DNA of 64,000 nt, from NCBI RefSeq assembly GCF_041199995.1, contig NZ_CP165646.1, positions 1,922,001-1,986,000 of the forward strand. The letters run 5' to 3'. The notes beneath the pieces are model-generated. The model saw only the letters and a list, made by a program, of their open reading frames with translations, was not told where the DNA came from and ran no database searches. The translations under genes were made by a program, and so were the position numbers. This DNA is from Leptotrichia sp. HSP-342 (GTDB lineage: Bacteria > Fusobacteriota > Fusobacteriia > Fusobacteriales > Leptotrichiaceae). Positions 17,546 through 26,817 of the stretch are shown here, one piece after another (positions within the stretch are counted from its first letter, which is position 1; each line of letters begins with the position of its first letter).

Positions 17546-18643
17546 CTATTTTTCCACATAAATTCTAGGTACTCTCTGACTTATTCCACATAAAATCTCA
17601 TACGAAATAGTATTACATAAATCAGCAACCTCTACAACACTTATATTTTCACCAAAAAATTCTACAACATCGCCTTTTTTAGCTTCATTTTTCAATTCTT
17701 CAGGAAGTAAAATTATAAGCTGATCCATACAGACACGCCCTACAATCTCACATTTATATCCTTTATAAAAAACATACCCTTTATTTGACAAGTCACGCCT
17801 TACTCCGTCAGCATATCCAATAGAAACTGTAGCATAGGTCTTTCCAGCTTTTCCTTTATAAGTATTTCCATAACTTATAAAACTATCTTCCTTTAATGTC
17901 TTTATATAGCTGATTTTTGCAAAGAGAGACATTACTGGCTTAAATTTATACGGAGCTGTTTCTTCGTCTGTAACCCCTCCATAAAGTATAATTCCCACTC
18001 TCACAAAATCTTCTATGCTATCTTGAAACTTCAAAGTTCCAAAACTGTTGTGCAGATGTCTGTATTTTATTGATGATATTCCACTTGATATTTTTTCACA
18101 CATTGCTTTAAATTTACTTTCCTGCAATTTTGTATAGTCTTTGTCACTATCCGATGATGAAAAATGCGAGAAAATTCCTATTGGATTAATATGACTGGCA
18201 TTTTTAAGAATTTCATTCAGTTTTTCAGTCTCACTTTCCTGAAAGCCTACACGTCCCATTCCAGTATCTATCTTTATAAACACATCTGTAGTTTTCCCTT
18301 TTTCTTTTCCAGTTTTTTCCAAATATTCTATTTCCTCAAAATCTGTTACCATAAAATAAATATTTTTATCAGCAATCAAATCCATGTACTCATTTTCCAC
18401 AGGTCCTAATATCAGCACCATAATATCATCATGAAGTTCTTTTATTTTAAGCGCTTCGTCACTTGTTGCAACTGCAAAATTCTTAATCCCTTTTTTTATA
18501 AGAGCATTACAAATTTCAAGCATCCCATGTCCATAAGCATCTGCTTTTATAACTGCTATTATTTTGTCTTTTGTCACAATTTTTTTTATCTCATCAATAT
18601 TGCTATACAAATTATTTATATTTATTTCTGCCCAGCATCGCAT
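17546..18643 (-). CDS. alr: Alanine racemase
   Basis: Alr is a PLP enzyme that interconverts L- and D-alanine, supplying D-Ala for peptidoglycan. The PLP lysine is Lys33 in VIKADAYGHG. The catalytic tyrosine is in the SIGYADGVRR segment. Other family blocks are VFIKIDTGMGRVGF, RVGIILYGG and GRVCMDQL. The length of 365 residues is normal. It lies 33 bases after secF and just before cvpA. The start (MRCWAEIN) has the WaEInl motif that opens most alanine racemases. Confidence 0.95.
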   Translation of the reverse strand: MRCWAEININNLYSNIDEIKKIVTKDKIIAVIKADAYGHGMLEICNALIKKGIKNFAVATSDEALKIKELHDDIMVLILGPVENEYMDLIADKNIYFMVTDFEEIEYLEKTGKEKGKTTDVFIKIDTGMGRVGFQESETEKLNEILKNASHINPIGIFSHFSSSDSDKDYTKLQESKFKAMCEKISSGISSIKYRHLHNSFGTLKFQDSIEDFVRVGIILYGGVTDEETAPYKFKPVMSLFAKISYIKTLKEDSFISYGNTYKGKAGKTYATVSIGYADGVRRDLSNKGYVFYKGYKCEIVGRVCMDQLIILLPEELKNEAKKGDVVEFFGENISVVEVADLCNTISYEILCGISQRVPRIYVEK

Positions 18644-18676
18644 TTTTCAATTCACCTTCTAAATTTATCATTTTGA

Positions 18677-19648
18677 TTATACTAGCACTTTATCTTTTTC
18701 ATCATATCCATTTACTGTTTTACCAGAACTTTTTATAACATCTTTAACTTTAGGCTCATTTTTACCTTTTTTCATTATATAAACCAAAGGACTTGCTACA
18801 AATACTGATGAATAAGTTCCAACAAGCATTCCTACAAATAGAGTCATACTAAATGTTTTTAATGTATCTCCACCTAAAATCAGAAGTACAATTACTGAAA
18901 ATAGAGTTGTCAATGAAGTATAAATTGATCTTGTGAACACTTGATTTATTGATTTTTCAATAACTAGATCAAATGGTTCCACAGTTTTATTTTTACCTTT
19001 TCTATTTTTCTGAATATTTTCACGAATTCTATCAAATACAACAATCGTATCGTTAATAGAGTATCCTAAAATTGTAAGAATTGCAGCTATAAATGGAGTA
19101 TCGATTTCATATTTAAGTAGCGCAATAACTCCAAAGGCAATAATAACATCGTGAATAAGCGCTATAACTCCTGCCAGAGCATAAACAAACTCAAATCTTA
19201 TAGTAACATAAATAATAATCAGTATACTTCCTATTATTAAAGACTGAATAGCATTTGCAGTTAATTCCTTACCGATTACTGCTCCCACAGTTTCATTTTT
19301 TACAACTTCATATTTACCAGTTTTTTTACTTAACTCTGACATTATTTTTGTTTTTTGCGTATTATCAAGCTGCTCTGTTCTTATGATAACAGTATTGTCT
19401 GTATCTGAAAACTGAACTCTTTTGGCCTTTAATTTAGGAATTTCGCCAATTAAACTGTTTAATGTCTCATTTACTGCATTTTGATCAATTTTCTTATCAT
19501 ATTTTAATTGAATTAATTCTCCACCTTTAAAATCTACACCAAGATTTAGCTTTATTACAAATAGCGAAATCAATGAAATTATAACCATTATTGCTGAAAT
19601 ACCTAAAAAAAGGTTTCTACGTTGTATAACTTTTAAATTAATCTTCAT
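18677..19648 (-). CDS. secF: Protein translocase subunit SecF
   Basis: SecF works with SecD at the SecYEG channel and uses the proton gradient to pull exported proteins across the inner membrane. The 323-residue product has six transmembrane segments and the motifs LGVDFKGGELIQLKYD, LGYSINDTIVVFDRIREN and a TRSIYTSLTTLFSVI segment. Its start overlaps the end of secD by 11 bases, implying translational coupling. The charged C-terminal tail is short, as usual. Confidence 0.95.
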   Translation of the reverse strand: MKINLKVIQRRNLFLGISAIMVIISLISLFVIKLNLGVDFKGGELIQLKYDKKIDQNAVNETLNSLIGEIPKLKAKRVQFSDTDNTVIIRTEQLDNTQKTKIMSELSKKTGKYEVVKNETVGAVIGKELTANAIQSLIIGSILIIIYVTIRFEFVYALAGVIALIHDVIIAFGVIALLKYEIDTPFIAAILTILGYSINDTIVVFDRIRENIQKNRKGKNKTVEPFDLVIEKSINQVFTRSIYTSLTTLFSVIVLLILGGDTLKTFSMTLFVGMLVGTYSSVFVASPLVYIMKKGKNEPKVKDVIKSSGKTVNGYDEKDKVLV

Positions 19649-20849
19649 TCAAAGCTCCTTTCCAGAACAGCTGTTCTCTTTTTATGTTAAATGTTTTTAT
19701 GAATAATTTTAAAAATATTTTTGAAACAAATACTCCTGTAATTACAGTAGCAACCACACCAAGCGCCAATGTTACTGCGAATCCTTTAATTGGTCCAGTT
19801 CCTAGGAAAAATAGCACAGCCGCCACAAGCATTGTAGTCAGATTTCCGTCAATTATGGCAGGAAAGGCATTTTCATAACCTCTTTCAACCGCATCATGAA
19901 GCGATTCTCCAAGCCGCAACTCTTCCTTTATTCTCTCATAAGTAATTACATTTGAATCAACTGCCATTCCTAATGTTAAAATAAACCCTGCAATTCCAGG
20001 AAGTGTCAACGCCGCACCGATTCCGCTAAGTAATCCTAAAACTAGAACTCCATTTATTAAAAGTGCTATATCTGCAACAATTCCAGGTATTTTATAAATA
20101 GCAATCATAAATACTGAAATTACACCTAAGGCAATCAGCCCAGCTATTCCAGTCTGTCTTATCGAATCTACTCCAAGTGTTGCTCCAACTGTTCTATTTT
20201 CAACAATTTTAATTTCCACAGGCAATGCCCCTGATTTTAACAGATTTGCTAGATTATTGGCTTCTTCGATTGAAAATCTTCCAGTTATGATTCCACTTCC
20301 TCCATTAATTTCACTGTTAATTGTAGGTGCTGACTGTTCTTTGTTATCAAGCATTATTGCCAGCTGTTTTCCTATATTCTCCCTTGTAATCTTAGCAAAA
20401 GTATTTGCTCCTTGTGAATTTAATTCAAAACTTACAGAAGGCATCCCAACCTGATCTCTAGAAACTCCTGCTGTCTTTAATGCGGAACCTTCTAATAAAA
20501 CAGGCCCGTAACCGTCCTTATTTTTTATTCTAAACTCAAGTTTCGCTGTTGTACCAATCAATTCAATAGCCTTTTGAGGATCTTTTATCCCCGCAAGCTC
20601 CACTATCAATTTGTCATTTCCACTAAGCTGAATAACAGGCTCAGCAACTCCAATACTATTTACCCTTCTTTCAATAATATTTTTAACCTTGCTCATTGTA
20701 TCAGGCTCAATTTTTCCCTGTGCCTGTAATACAACTGATGTTCCACCACGTAAATCAAGTCCCAGTTTTACTTTATTAAAGTACAAAATAAGAGCTGGAA
20801 CAAAAATTACCAAAAGTAACCAAACATAATGTGATTTTTTATTCTGCAT
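19638..20849 (-). CDS. secD: Protein translocase subunit SecD
   Basis: SecD is the RND-like partner of SecF. The 403-residue product has one N-terminal transmembrane segment, the signature KLGLDLRGGTSVVLQ, a compact periplasmic part with VNSIGVAEPVIQLSG and five C-terminal transmembrane segments with TLGMAVDSNVITYERIKEE. It is much shorter than the roughly 600-residue enterobacterial SecD because the periplasmic P1 region is reduced, which is common outside Proteobacteria. A structured repeat element lies in the upstream intergenic space (20971-21143). It appears to be the first gene of the nine-gene run down to rluA. Confidence 0.95.
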   Translation of the reverse strand: MQNKKSHYVWLLLVIFVPALILYFNKVKLGLDLRGGTSVVLQAQGKIEPDTMSKVKNIIERRVNSIGVAEPVIQLSGNDKLIVELAGIKDPQKAIELIGTTAKLEFRIKNKDGYGPVLLEGSALKTAGVSRDQVGMPSVSFELNSQGANTFAKITRENIGKQLAIMLDNKEQSAPTINSEINGGSGIITGRFSIEEANNLANLLKSGALPVEIKIVENRTVGATLGVDSIRQTGIAGLIALGVISVFMIAIYKIPGIVADIALLINGVLVLGLLSGIGAALTLPGIAGFILTLGMAVDSNVITYERIKEELRLGESLHDAVERGYENAFPAIIDGNLTTMLVAAVLFFLGTGPIKGFAVTLALGVVATVITGVFVSKIFLKLFIKTFNIKREQLFWKGALNED

Positions 20850-20970
20850 TTTTTCATCCTTTCTTTTTTATTTTATTTAAATAACTATTCTTATAAATAT
20901 GTTTAATACATTTTAAAATAAATATATTTTTATTACTTTTTAAGTTTTATTTATTTTTAAGTTTATTTAA

Positions 20971-21143
20971 GCAAGGACATCAAACGCCATGTCCTTGCAT
21001 CCCGGCTTTACGCAAAACTTTCTTATAAAAGAAAAATAGAACTCGCTTTTCAATTTCAATTATTTTTAATATAAATAATTAAATATATTTCAAGATTTAT
21101 TCCAAAAGCTCAAACAGCTATTTTTCTTTTAATGAAATTTTGC
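20971..21143 (-). repeat. Dispersed structured element, copy A
   Basis: Read on the minus strand: a long imperfect stem (arms 21120-21143 and 21012-21037) encloses the conserved core TGTTTGAGC (21116-21108) and GCGAGTT (21046-21040), with an inner GCTTTT/AAAAGC helix. A linker and a perfect 10-bp terminal hairpin follow (20989-20998 with 20971-20980), with loop GGCGTTTG. The loop, core and spacings recur at 32045-32215, while the stem sequences differ and remain paired. It fills most of the 368-base gap between ruvX and secD. No gene was seen in the rest of that gap. Confidence 0.75.
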
Positions 21144-21217
21144 TTATTTTAAAATACATCAACGCTTATAATAAAATTTAATTGTTATCCTAATTAAAAA
21201 TTTTATATTTAGAGTTT

Positions 21218-21634
21218 TTAAGACAATGTATCAAGATATTTCTGCAAAATTATTGACGCTGCAACCATATCTACTACTTTTCTACGTTCTTTTCCATTCT
21301 TTTTGGAATAGTTTTTTAGATAATGCTCAGCCTCTGTTGTTGTGTAACGCTCATCTACAAAGATAATCTGAATATTTGGAATACTCTTTTTCAATTCTTC
21401 CACAAATTCCTCTACTTTTTCCACCTGACGTTTTTTTGTGCCATCAAGGCTCTTTGGCATTCCCACAACAACTTTTTTTGTGCCTTCATCATCTAGTATT
21501 TCCTTTATTCTTTCAACAGGATTTGTCTTTGTTCTGTCAATTACTTCGAGAGCAGTTGCAAGAATTCCCAAAGGGTCACATTTTGCAACTCCAATTCTGA
21601 CATCTCCCACATCTAATCCAATAAATTTTTTCAT
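21218..21634 (-). CDS. ruvX: RuvX/YqgF RNase H-fold nuclease
   Basis: The 138-residue product has the RNase H-like fold. The first acidic residue is in FIGLDVGDVRIGVA, then come VVGMPKSLDGT and FVDERYTTTEAE, and the last aspartate is in KVVDMVAASIILQKYLD. The family is variously described as a putative Holliday junction resolvase and as a nuclease in 16S rRNA 5'-end maturation. It is a full-length single-domain protein. It lies 148 bases downstream of alaS on the same strand. The alaS-ruvX neighbourhood is common in Firmicutes, which supports the assignment. Confidence 0.92.
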   Translation of the reverse strand: MKKFIGLDVGDVRIGVAKCDPLGILATALEVIDRTKTNPVERIKEILDDEGTKKVVVGMPKSLDGTKKRQVEKVEEFVEELKKSIPNIQIIFVDERYTTTEAEHYLKNYSKKNGKERRKVVDMVAASIILQKYLDTLS

Positions 21635-21782
21635 TTTTATTTCTCATTTCTTAAACAATTTGCCATTTTATAGACTTAATAAAATTATTTTTTAGATTAT
21701 CTTGAAAGGGGAAGATTTCCCCCTTACTTAATAATATCTGCTTTAGTAAAAATCTAAACCTGTATATCTAAAAATAAATTTA

Positions 21783-24398
21783 TTATAATTTTTCAGTTAC
21801 AAATTCAAATGCTTTTTCAACAGCTTCTTTTACAGCACTTCCATCTTTTCCACCAGCCTGTGCAAAGTCAGGACGTCCTCCACCGTTTCCGCCAGCGACT
21901 TGTGCTGCAACTTTTACTATTTCTCCAGCCTTCACTTTTGAAATCAAGTCTTTTGTAACTCCAACTACGAAAATTGCCTTTCCATTGTTATTTGTTCCCA
22001 AAATGATGATTCCAGACTGCATCTTTTCTTTTCCTCTGTCTACAATCTCTTTCAGTTCATCAACATTTTTATCTTCAAATGAAGATTTTAGTACTTTCAC
22101 ACCATTTACTGCTTCAACATTTTCCAGCATTTCATTAATTTCATATTTTACAAGTTTTGTTTGCATTTCTTCATGCACTTTTACTGCAGCTTTCATATCT
22201 CCAATATATTTTTCGATAATATCAACAACATTTTTTTCGTCTGTTCTAAAAATATCAGATATTTCTTTTATTTTTTCTTCAAGCCTATTTACATAATTTA
22301 AGCTCTTATGTCCAGTTGTGGCTGTAATTCTACGTGTTCCAGAAGCAATTCCGCTTTCAGACTCAATATTGAATAATCCTATTTCTCCAGTTGATTTAAC
22401 GTGTGTTCCTCCACAAAGCTCGATAGAATATCCGTCAATTTCAACAACACGGACTATATCTCCATATTTGTCTGAAAATAATGCCATTGCTCCTCTTGTT
22501 TTTGCATCTTCAATATTTTCATAATTTATTTTTACTTGTAAATTTGATAAAATAATGTCATTTACACCTTTTTCAATTTTTTCAATCATTTCTGGACTGA
22601 TTGCTTCATAATGTGAAAAGTCAAATCTTAATTTTTCGTCATCCACAAGCGATCCAGACTGCTCTACATGTGTTCCTAGATTTTCTCTTAAAACTTTGTG
22701 TAAAATATGTGTAGCTGTATGATTTCTCTGAATATCTTTTCTACGGTTTACATCAATTTGCATTTTCACTTCCACGCCTACCGCTGGAGCAATTCCCCTT
22801 GTGATTTCAACCTGATGAATAAAGATATCATGTTTTTTAACCACATTTACAACTTTTCCTTCAAATTCTCCAGAAGTGATAATTCCTGTATCAGCAACTT
22901 GCCCTCCAGATTCAGCATAAAATGGTGTTTTATCAAAAATCATCTCATATCCTGAGATTCCTTCACTTTTGGCAATATGTAAAAGCGTGCTTTTTTCCTC
23001 AAAATTTTGTGAATATCCAGTAAATTCAGTTTTTCCATGTTTTTCAAAAAATTCATCTATAAATTCATCTTTTATCATATCAGAAATTGTTGTTCTGCTA
23101 TCCTTTGAACGTTGCACCTGTTCTGCCAGTTTTTTCTCAAATTCTTCTTCTGATGCTTCAAATCCTTGATTTTCCAAGATTAATTTTGTAAGTTCAAATG
23201 GGAATCCAAAAGTATCATATAACTTAAAAGTCAGTTCAGCTGGCAATTCCTTCTGATTTTCTGCTTTTAATTTCTGAATTTCTTCTTCCAGCATTTCAGT
23301 TCCATTTTTCAAAGTTGTTGCAAATCTTTCTTCCTCCAGTCTTATAACTTTTTCAATATATTCTTGCTTTTCAGCTAATTCTGGGTATGCTTCATTCATT
23401 GTTTCAAGAACATAAGGCACTAATTTATAAAGAAATATATCTTCTTTTTCAAAAACTTTCTGTTTTGCAGAACTTCCAGCTCCAAAAGCACGTCTTATAA
23501 TTTTTCTTAAAATATATCCACGTCCTTCGTTTGACGGCAATACTCCATCTCCAATCAAAAATACTGAGGCTCTAACGTGATCGGCAATAATTTTTACTGC
23601 TTCCTCACTTTTATTTCCTTGAATTTCAAGTACAGACTTTATCCCTTTTGTAATATTTGTAAATAAATCTGTATCAAAGTTGTTATCCTTGTTTTGCACA
23701 ACTGAAGCAATTCTCTCAAGTCCTGCCCCTGTGTCAATATTTTTTTCTGGAAGCGGTACAAGTGAACCGTCTTCAAGCCTGTTCCATTCAGTAAATACCA
23801 AATTCCAGATTTCTAAAAATCTATCTCCGTCATCTCCTGGCTTTCTGTCAACTTCTTCGTTATTTTTTCCCATATTCTGAGTATCGTAATAAATCTCGCT
23901 GCAAGGCCCGCAAGAACCTACAGGTCCTGCTGCCCACCAGTTATCCTCTTCTCCAAGCCTAACAATTCTTTCTGATGGCACTCCAATTTCCTTGTTCCAG
24001 ATTTCATAAGCCTCATCATCTGTTTTATACACAGATACCCAAAGTCTGTCCTCTTCCAGTTTCAATACTTTCGTTATATACTCCCAAGACCATTCAATAG
24101 CTTCCTTTTTAAAATAATCTCCAAACGAGAAATTTCCTAACATTTCAAAAAACGTATGATGTCTAGGCGTTCTTCCAACATTTTCCAAATCATTAGTTCT
24201 AATACATTTCTGATAAGTCGTAATCCTTTTAAATGGTGCCTCCTTTTCTCCCAAGAAAAACGGTTTAAACGGTACCATTCCTGCTACAGTCAGCAATAAG
24301 CTCTTATCATCTGGTATAAGCGACGCACTTTCAAAATGTTTATGCTCTTTTGATTTAAAAAAATCTACAAAACTTTTTCTTATTTCATTTCCTGTCAT
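21783..24398 (-). CDS. alaS: Alanyl-tRNA synthetase
   Basis: AlaS is a class II synthetase that charges tRNA-Ala. The 871-residue product has the N-terminal catalytic domain (FFKSKEHKHF, TVAGMVPFKPFFLG, GRTPRHHTFFEMLGNFSFGD), the editing domain with HTATHILH and ELCGGTHVKSTGEIG zinc-ligand motifs, and a C-terminal glycine-rich DHHA1-like domain (VAGGNGGGRPDFAQAGGKDG). No T-box fits in the short 49-base leader. Oddly, the only good Shine-Dalgarno (GGAAAGGAG) lies about 30 bases before the ATG, with a small hairpin (GATTGT/ACAATC) between them that may shorten the effective distance. Confidence 0.96.
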   Translation of the reverse strand: MTGNEIRKSFVDFFKSKEHKHFESASLIPDDKSLLLTVAGMVPFKPFFLGEKEAPFKRITTYQKCIRTNDLENVGRTPRHHTFFEMLGNFSFGDYFKKEAIEWSWEYITKVLKLEEDRLWVSVYKTDDEAYEIWNKEIGVPSERIVRLGEEDNWWAAGPVGSCGPCSEIYYDTQNMGKNNEEVDRKPGDDGDRFLEIWNLVFTEWNRLEDGSLVPLPEKNIDTGAGLERIASVVQNKDNNFDTDLFTNITKGIKSVLEIQGNKSEEAVKIIADHVRASVFLIGDGVLPSNEGRGYILRKIIRRAFGAGSSAKQKVFEKEDIFLYKLVPYVLETMNEAYPELAEKQEYIEKVIRLEEERFATTLKNGTEMLEEEIQKLKAENQKELPAELTFKLYDTFGFPFELTKLILENQGFEASEEEFEKKLAEQVQRSKDSRTTISDMIKDEFIDEFFEKHGKTEFTGYSQNFEEKSTLLHIAKSEGISGYEMIFDKTPFYAESGGQVADTGIITSGEFEGKVVNVVKKHDIFIHQVEITRGIAPAVGVEVKMQIDVNRRKDIQRNHTATHILHKVLRENLGTHVEQSGSLVDDEKLRFDFSHYEAISPEMIEKIEKGVNDIILSNLQVKINYENIEDAKTRGAMALFSDKYGDIVRVVEIDGYSIELCGGTHVKSTGEIGLFNIESESGIASGTRRITATTGHKSLNYVNRLEEKIKEISDIFRTDEKNVVDIIEKYIGDMKAAVKVHEEMQTKLVKYEINEMLENVEAVNGVKVLKSSFEDKNVDELKEIVDRGKEKMQSGIIILGTNNNGKAIFVVGVTKDLISKVKAGEIVKVAAQVAGGNGGGRPDFAQAGGKDGSAVKEAVEKAFEFVTEKL

Positions 24399-24447
24399 TA
24401 TTTGTTTGAGATTGTCAAAACAATCCCGCTCCTTTCCTATTGTATCT

Positions 24448-25071
24448 TTATTTTATTATTGTAAAATTATTATTTTCAACCAGTATTGCTTCTTTATTAT
24501 TAATCAATTTCAAATCCAATTTATCTTTATATAATTCAACCATATTTCTCGAACCTTCCACAAAAGGCTCTTCTTCAAAATGAGGAACTATGTAAAAGTC
24601 TACTAGATTTAATCCTGTATAATCATCTAATTCTGTTGCCAAAGTCTTATCATCCACTATAGAGGCATACTCTATGTCAGGAGCCGCTATTACTGAACCT
24701 GCCGATTCTCCAATATATAACAGTCCATTTTCTATTCTTTCCTTTAAATAAGGTATTAAATTTTTTCTTTTTAATTCTTGCAATAAATAAAATGTATTTC
24801 CACCAGAAATAAAAATTATTTTCGCTTCTGACAATTTCTCTTTTGCAGTCTTTTCTGAAAAAATAGAAACATCAAAATTTTCCACTTCATAACCAAAATC
24901 TTCAAATGCCTTTTGAGTAAGATGTATGTATTTTTTATATTCGTCTACATTAGTTGCTGTGGGAATAAATAGTATTTTTTTACTTTCAGTATTTTTATTC
25001 AAAAAATTTTTTACAAGTTCTATACTTTCGTATAAAGACGATGTTAAAATCATATTTTTCAAAAAAATCAT
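24448..25071 (-). CDS. Peptidase E-like serine hydrolase (S51 family)
   Basis: The 207-residue product has the S51 / glutamine-amidotransferase-like fold. FIPTATNVDEY and FISGGNTFYLLQ come first, the nucleophile serine sits in GESAGSV near residue 120, and a likely histidine is in VPHFEEEPF. Peptidase E cleaves Asp-X dipeptides; related cyanophycinases share the fold. It is cytosolic with no signal peptide. The lptB stop is 5 bases upstream, so it is co-transcribed. The start is uncertain: the ATG at 25071 abuts GAGAGG, while an in-frame TTG at 25062 is better spaced. Function is assigned at family level only. Confidence 0.8.
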   Translation of the reverse strand: MIFLKNMILTSSLYESIELVKNFLNKNTESKKILFIPTATNVDEYKKYIHLTQKAFEDFGYEVENFDVSIFSEKTAKEKLSEAKIIFISGGNTFYLLQELKRKNLIPYLKERIENGLLYIGESAGSVIAAPDIEYASIVDDKTLATELDDYTGLNLVDFYIVPHFEEEPFVEGSRNMVELYKDKLDLKLINNKEAILVENNNFTIIK

Positions 25072-25076
25072 CCTCT

Positions 25077-25811
25077 CTAATCAAGCTTGAAGTTATCCCC
25101 AAGATACACTCTTCTAGCTGTTTCATCATTTGCAATCTGCTGTCCTGTTCCTGCAATCAGAATTGTACCTTCTGCCATTATGTAAGCTCTTTCCGTAATC
25201 CTCAATGTTTCACGCACGTTATGATCGGTAATCAATATTCCGAGTCCACGTTCCTTTAACTGCATTATTATATTCTGAATATCCTCAACTGCAATCGGAT
25301 CTACTCCCGCAAAAGGCTCATCAAGCAGTATAAAGTCTGGATTTGTAGAAATAGTTCTAGCAATCTCCACACGTCTACGTTCCCCTCCAGAAAGTGCATA
25401 TCCCAAGCTTTTTGCTACATGAGATAATTTAAATTCCTCAATTAAATTCTGCATTGTAGCAATTCTTTCTTTCTTTTTGACTCCTCGCATCTCTAAAACT
25501 GACACAATATTTTCCTCCACAGTCAAGTTTCTAAAAACAGAGGCCTCCTGTGGCAAATATCCAAGTCCTAATCTAGCTCTCTTATACATAGGCAAAGTTG
25601 TAATTTCCTCTCCGTTGTACATTACTCTTCCATGATTTGGCCTTACAATGCCTGTAATCATGTAAAAAGTAGTTGTCTTTCCTGCTCCATTAGGTCCAAG
25701 AAGTCCTACAACTTCTCCCTTTTCCATCGACAGGCTCACACTTTTTACAACTTCCCTGTTTTTATATATCTTTTTCAAGCTATCGGCTTCTATACTAATT
25801 TTTCTAGCCAT
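25077..25811 (-). CDS. lptB: LPS export ABC transporter ATPase LptB
   Basis: LptB is the cytosolic ATPase of the LptB2FG LPS extractor. Visible motifs are Walker [27 protein letters not shown], the signature [13 protein letters not shown], Walker [17 protein letters not shown] and the switch [10 protein letters not shown]. The [13 protein letters not shown] and DHNVRETL blocks are characteristic of LptB rather than of general ABC ATPases. An upstream ATG (25841) is in frame, but AGGAGAAAAT precedes the ATG at 25811 (MARKIS), giving 244 residues. Partners lptF and lptG are at 14695-16882 and a bridge protein is at 26818. Confidence 0.94.
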   Translation of the reverse strand: MARKISIEADSLKKIYKNREVVKSVSLSMEKGEVVGLLGPNGAGKTTTFYMITGIVRPNHGRVMYNGEEITTLPMYKRARLGLGYLPQEASVFRNLTVEENIVSVLEMRGVKKKERIATMQNLIEEFKLSHVAKSLGYALSGGERRRVEIARTISTNPDFILLDEPFAGVDPIAVEDIQNIIMQLKERGLGILITDHNVRETLRITERAYIMAEGTILIAGTGQQIANDETARRVYLGDNFKLD

Positions 25812-25938
25812 ATTTTCTCCTATTTCATCATTATCATTCAAACAATTTTACTTTTATAAGTTATTACTTCGCTATATTATAAATCATTTTTACTTTTTTT
25901 TCTACTTTTTTTTAAAATTTACAAGCTTTCTAAAATTA

Positions 25939-26718
25939 TTATTTTATCTTTCTATCCAAATACTCTACATTCAAATATATTATACTATGCAAAATTATAA
26001 AAAATATAACCATAAAAGTATTAATAAATTCCCCAGCAATTACACCAAAATTAGAAATTAAGAGTAACAAGTTAATACCTAGCTCTTCAAAAAGTGAAAC
26101 TATTGGAAGTAAAAAAATAAATATTGCTGAAAAAGAAAAAACAAAACAAAGAATACCAGGAAATACCATTTTTAATTTATTTCCTTTAATTAAATGCAAA
26201 TTATAATCCCAAGATTCTCTTAAATCAAATGGTCTTGCAGAAAATAACGGTATGAAGTAAAATAAGTAAATCCAAAAAATTACTAGCACCACCAAAGACA
26301 CTATTCCAAAAGCTAAATTAAATTCATCCAAAAACAAAGGAAAAGGCAAATATCGAAATATGTAACTAATTATGTAATATATCAAATATAAAAGGAAAAA
26401 TTTTGAGGCTGATTTATCTAATCTTGAATAATTTTTCTCTTCTATTTTAAAAATTATTTTTTGATAAAACAGAAAAAATGCCAAATAATAACAAAATTTA
26501 AAAATTTGAAGTATATTTGTAAATGATGAAATTCCAGTACTCACACTGATAAATCCTATAGTAATTTTGACACAAGATATAAAAAAGAAAAAAAGTATCC
26601 ACCACACATCATTCTTGTCAAATATAAATTTCCCTAATACAAAAAAAGTATATCTTATTTGTTGAAAAATATTTAAATTCTTTTCTGTTAATTTCTCCTG
26701 TAATTCTTTCATATCCAT
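25939..26718 (-). CDS. Unrecognised multi-pass membrane protein
   Basis: The 259-residue product has about six hydrophobic segments (for example ILFFFFISCVKITIGFISVS and FGIVSLVVLVIFWIYLFYFI) and short charged loops. A middle loop, FSARPFDLRESWDYNLHLIKG, resembles the cytosolic loop of DUF975-like membrane proteins, but the match is too weak to name. It lies between lptB and the LptC/LptA-like gene on the same strand; a terminator separates it from the latter. A link to envelope biogenesis is a neighbourhood inference only. I do not assign a function. Confidence 0.7.
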   Translation of the reverse strand: MDMKELQEKLTEKNLNIFQQIRYTFFVLGKFIFDKNDVWWILFFFFISCVKITIGFISVSTGISSFTNILQIFKFCYYLAFFLFYQKIIFKIEEKNYSRLDKSASKFFLLYLIYYIISYIFRYLPFPLFLDEFNLAFGIVSLVVLVIFWIYLFYFIPLFSARPFDLRESWDYNLHLIKGNKLKMVFPGILCFVFSFSAIFIFLLPIVSLFEELGINLLLLISNFGVIAGEFINTFMVIFFIILHSIIYLNVEYLDRKIK

Positions 26719-26777
26719 ATTTTTTTATAATTCCTTTCTTTTTTAGTTTTATTTAATAAAATCTTAAATACATATTT

Positions 26778-26808
26778 AAAGAAAAGTGAGTATTCTCTAC
26801 CCACTTTT
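26778..26808 (-). terminator. Rho-independent terminator after the LptC/LptA-like gene
   Basis: An 11-bp stem (26782-26792 with 26798-26808, AAAAGTG/CACTTTT core) with a 5-base loop lies 10 bases past the stop. On the minus strand it runs into a T-rich tract. Confidence 0.75.
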
Positions 26809-26817
26809 TCCATATTA

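Noticed and set aside
20971..20998. Simple Rho-independent terminator after ruvX or before secD
   Set aside because: The hairpin is strong, but no T-run follows on either strand and the same loop recurs at 32045-32072 as part of a larger conserved element.
21706..21725. Terminator between alaS and ruvX (AAGGGGAA/TTCCCCCTT)
   Set aside because: A G/C-rich stem is visible, but it has a 2-base loop and no T-run, so I could not support it as a feature.
24399..24447. T-box riboswitch for alaS
   Set aside because: The leader is only 49 bases, far too short for a T-box.
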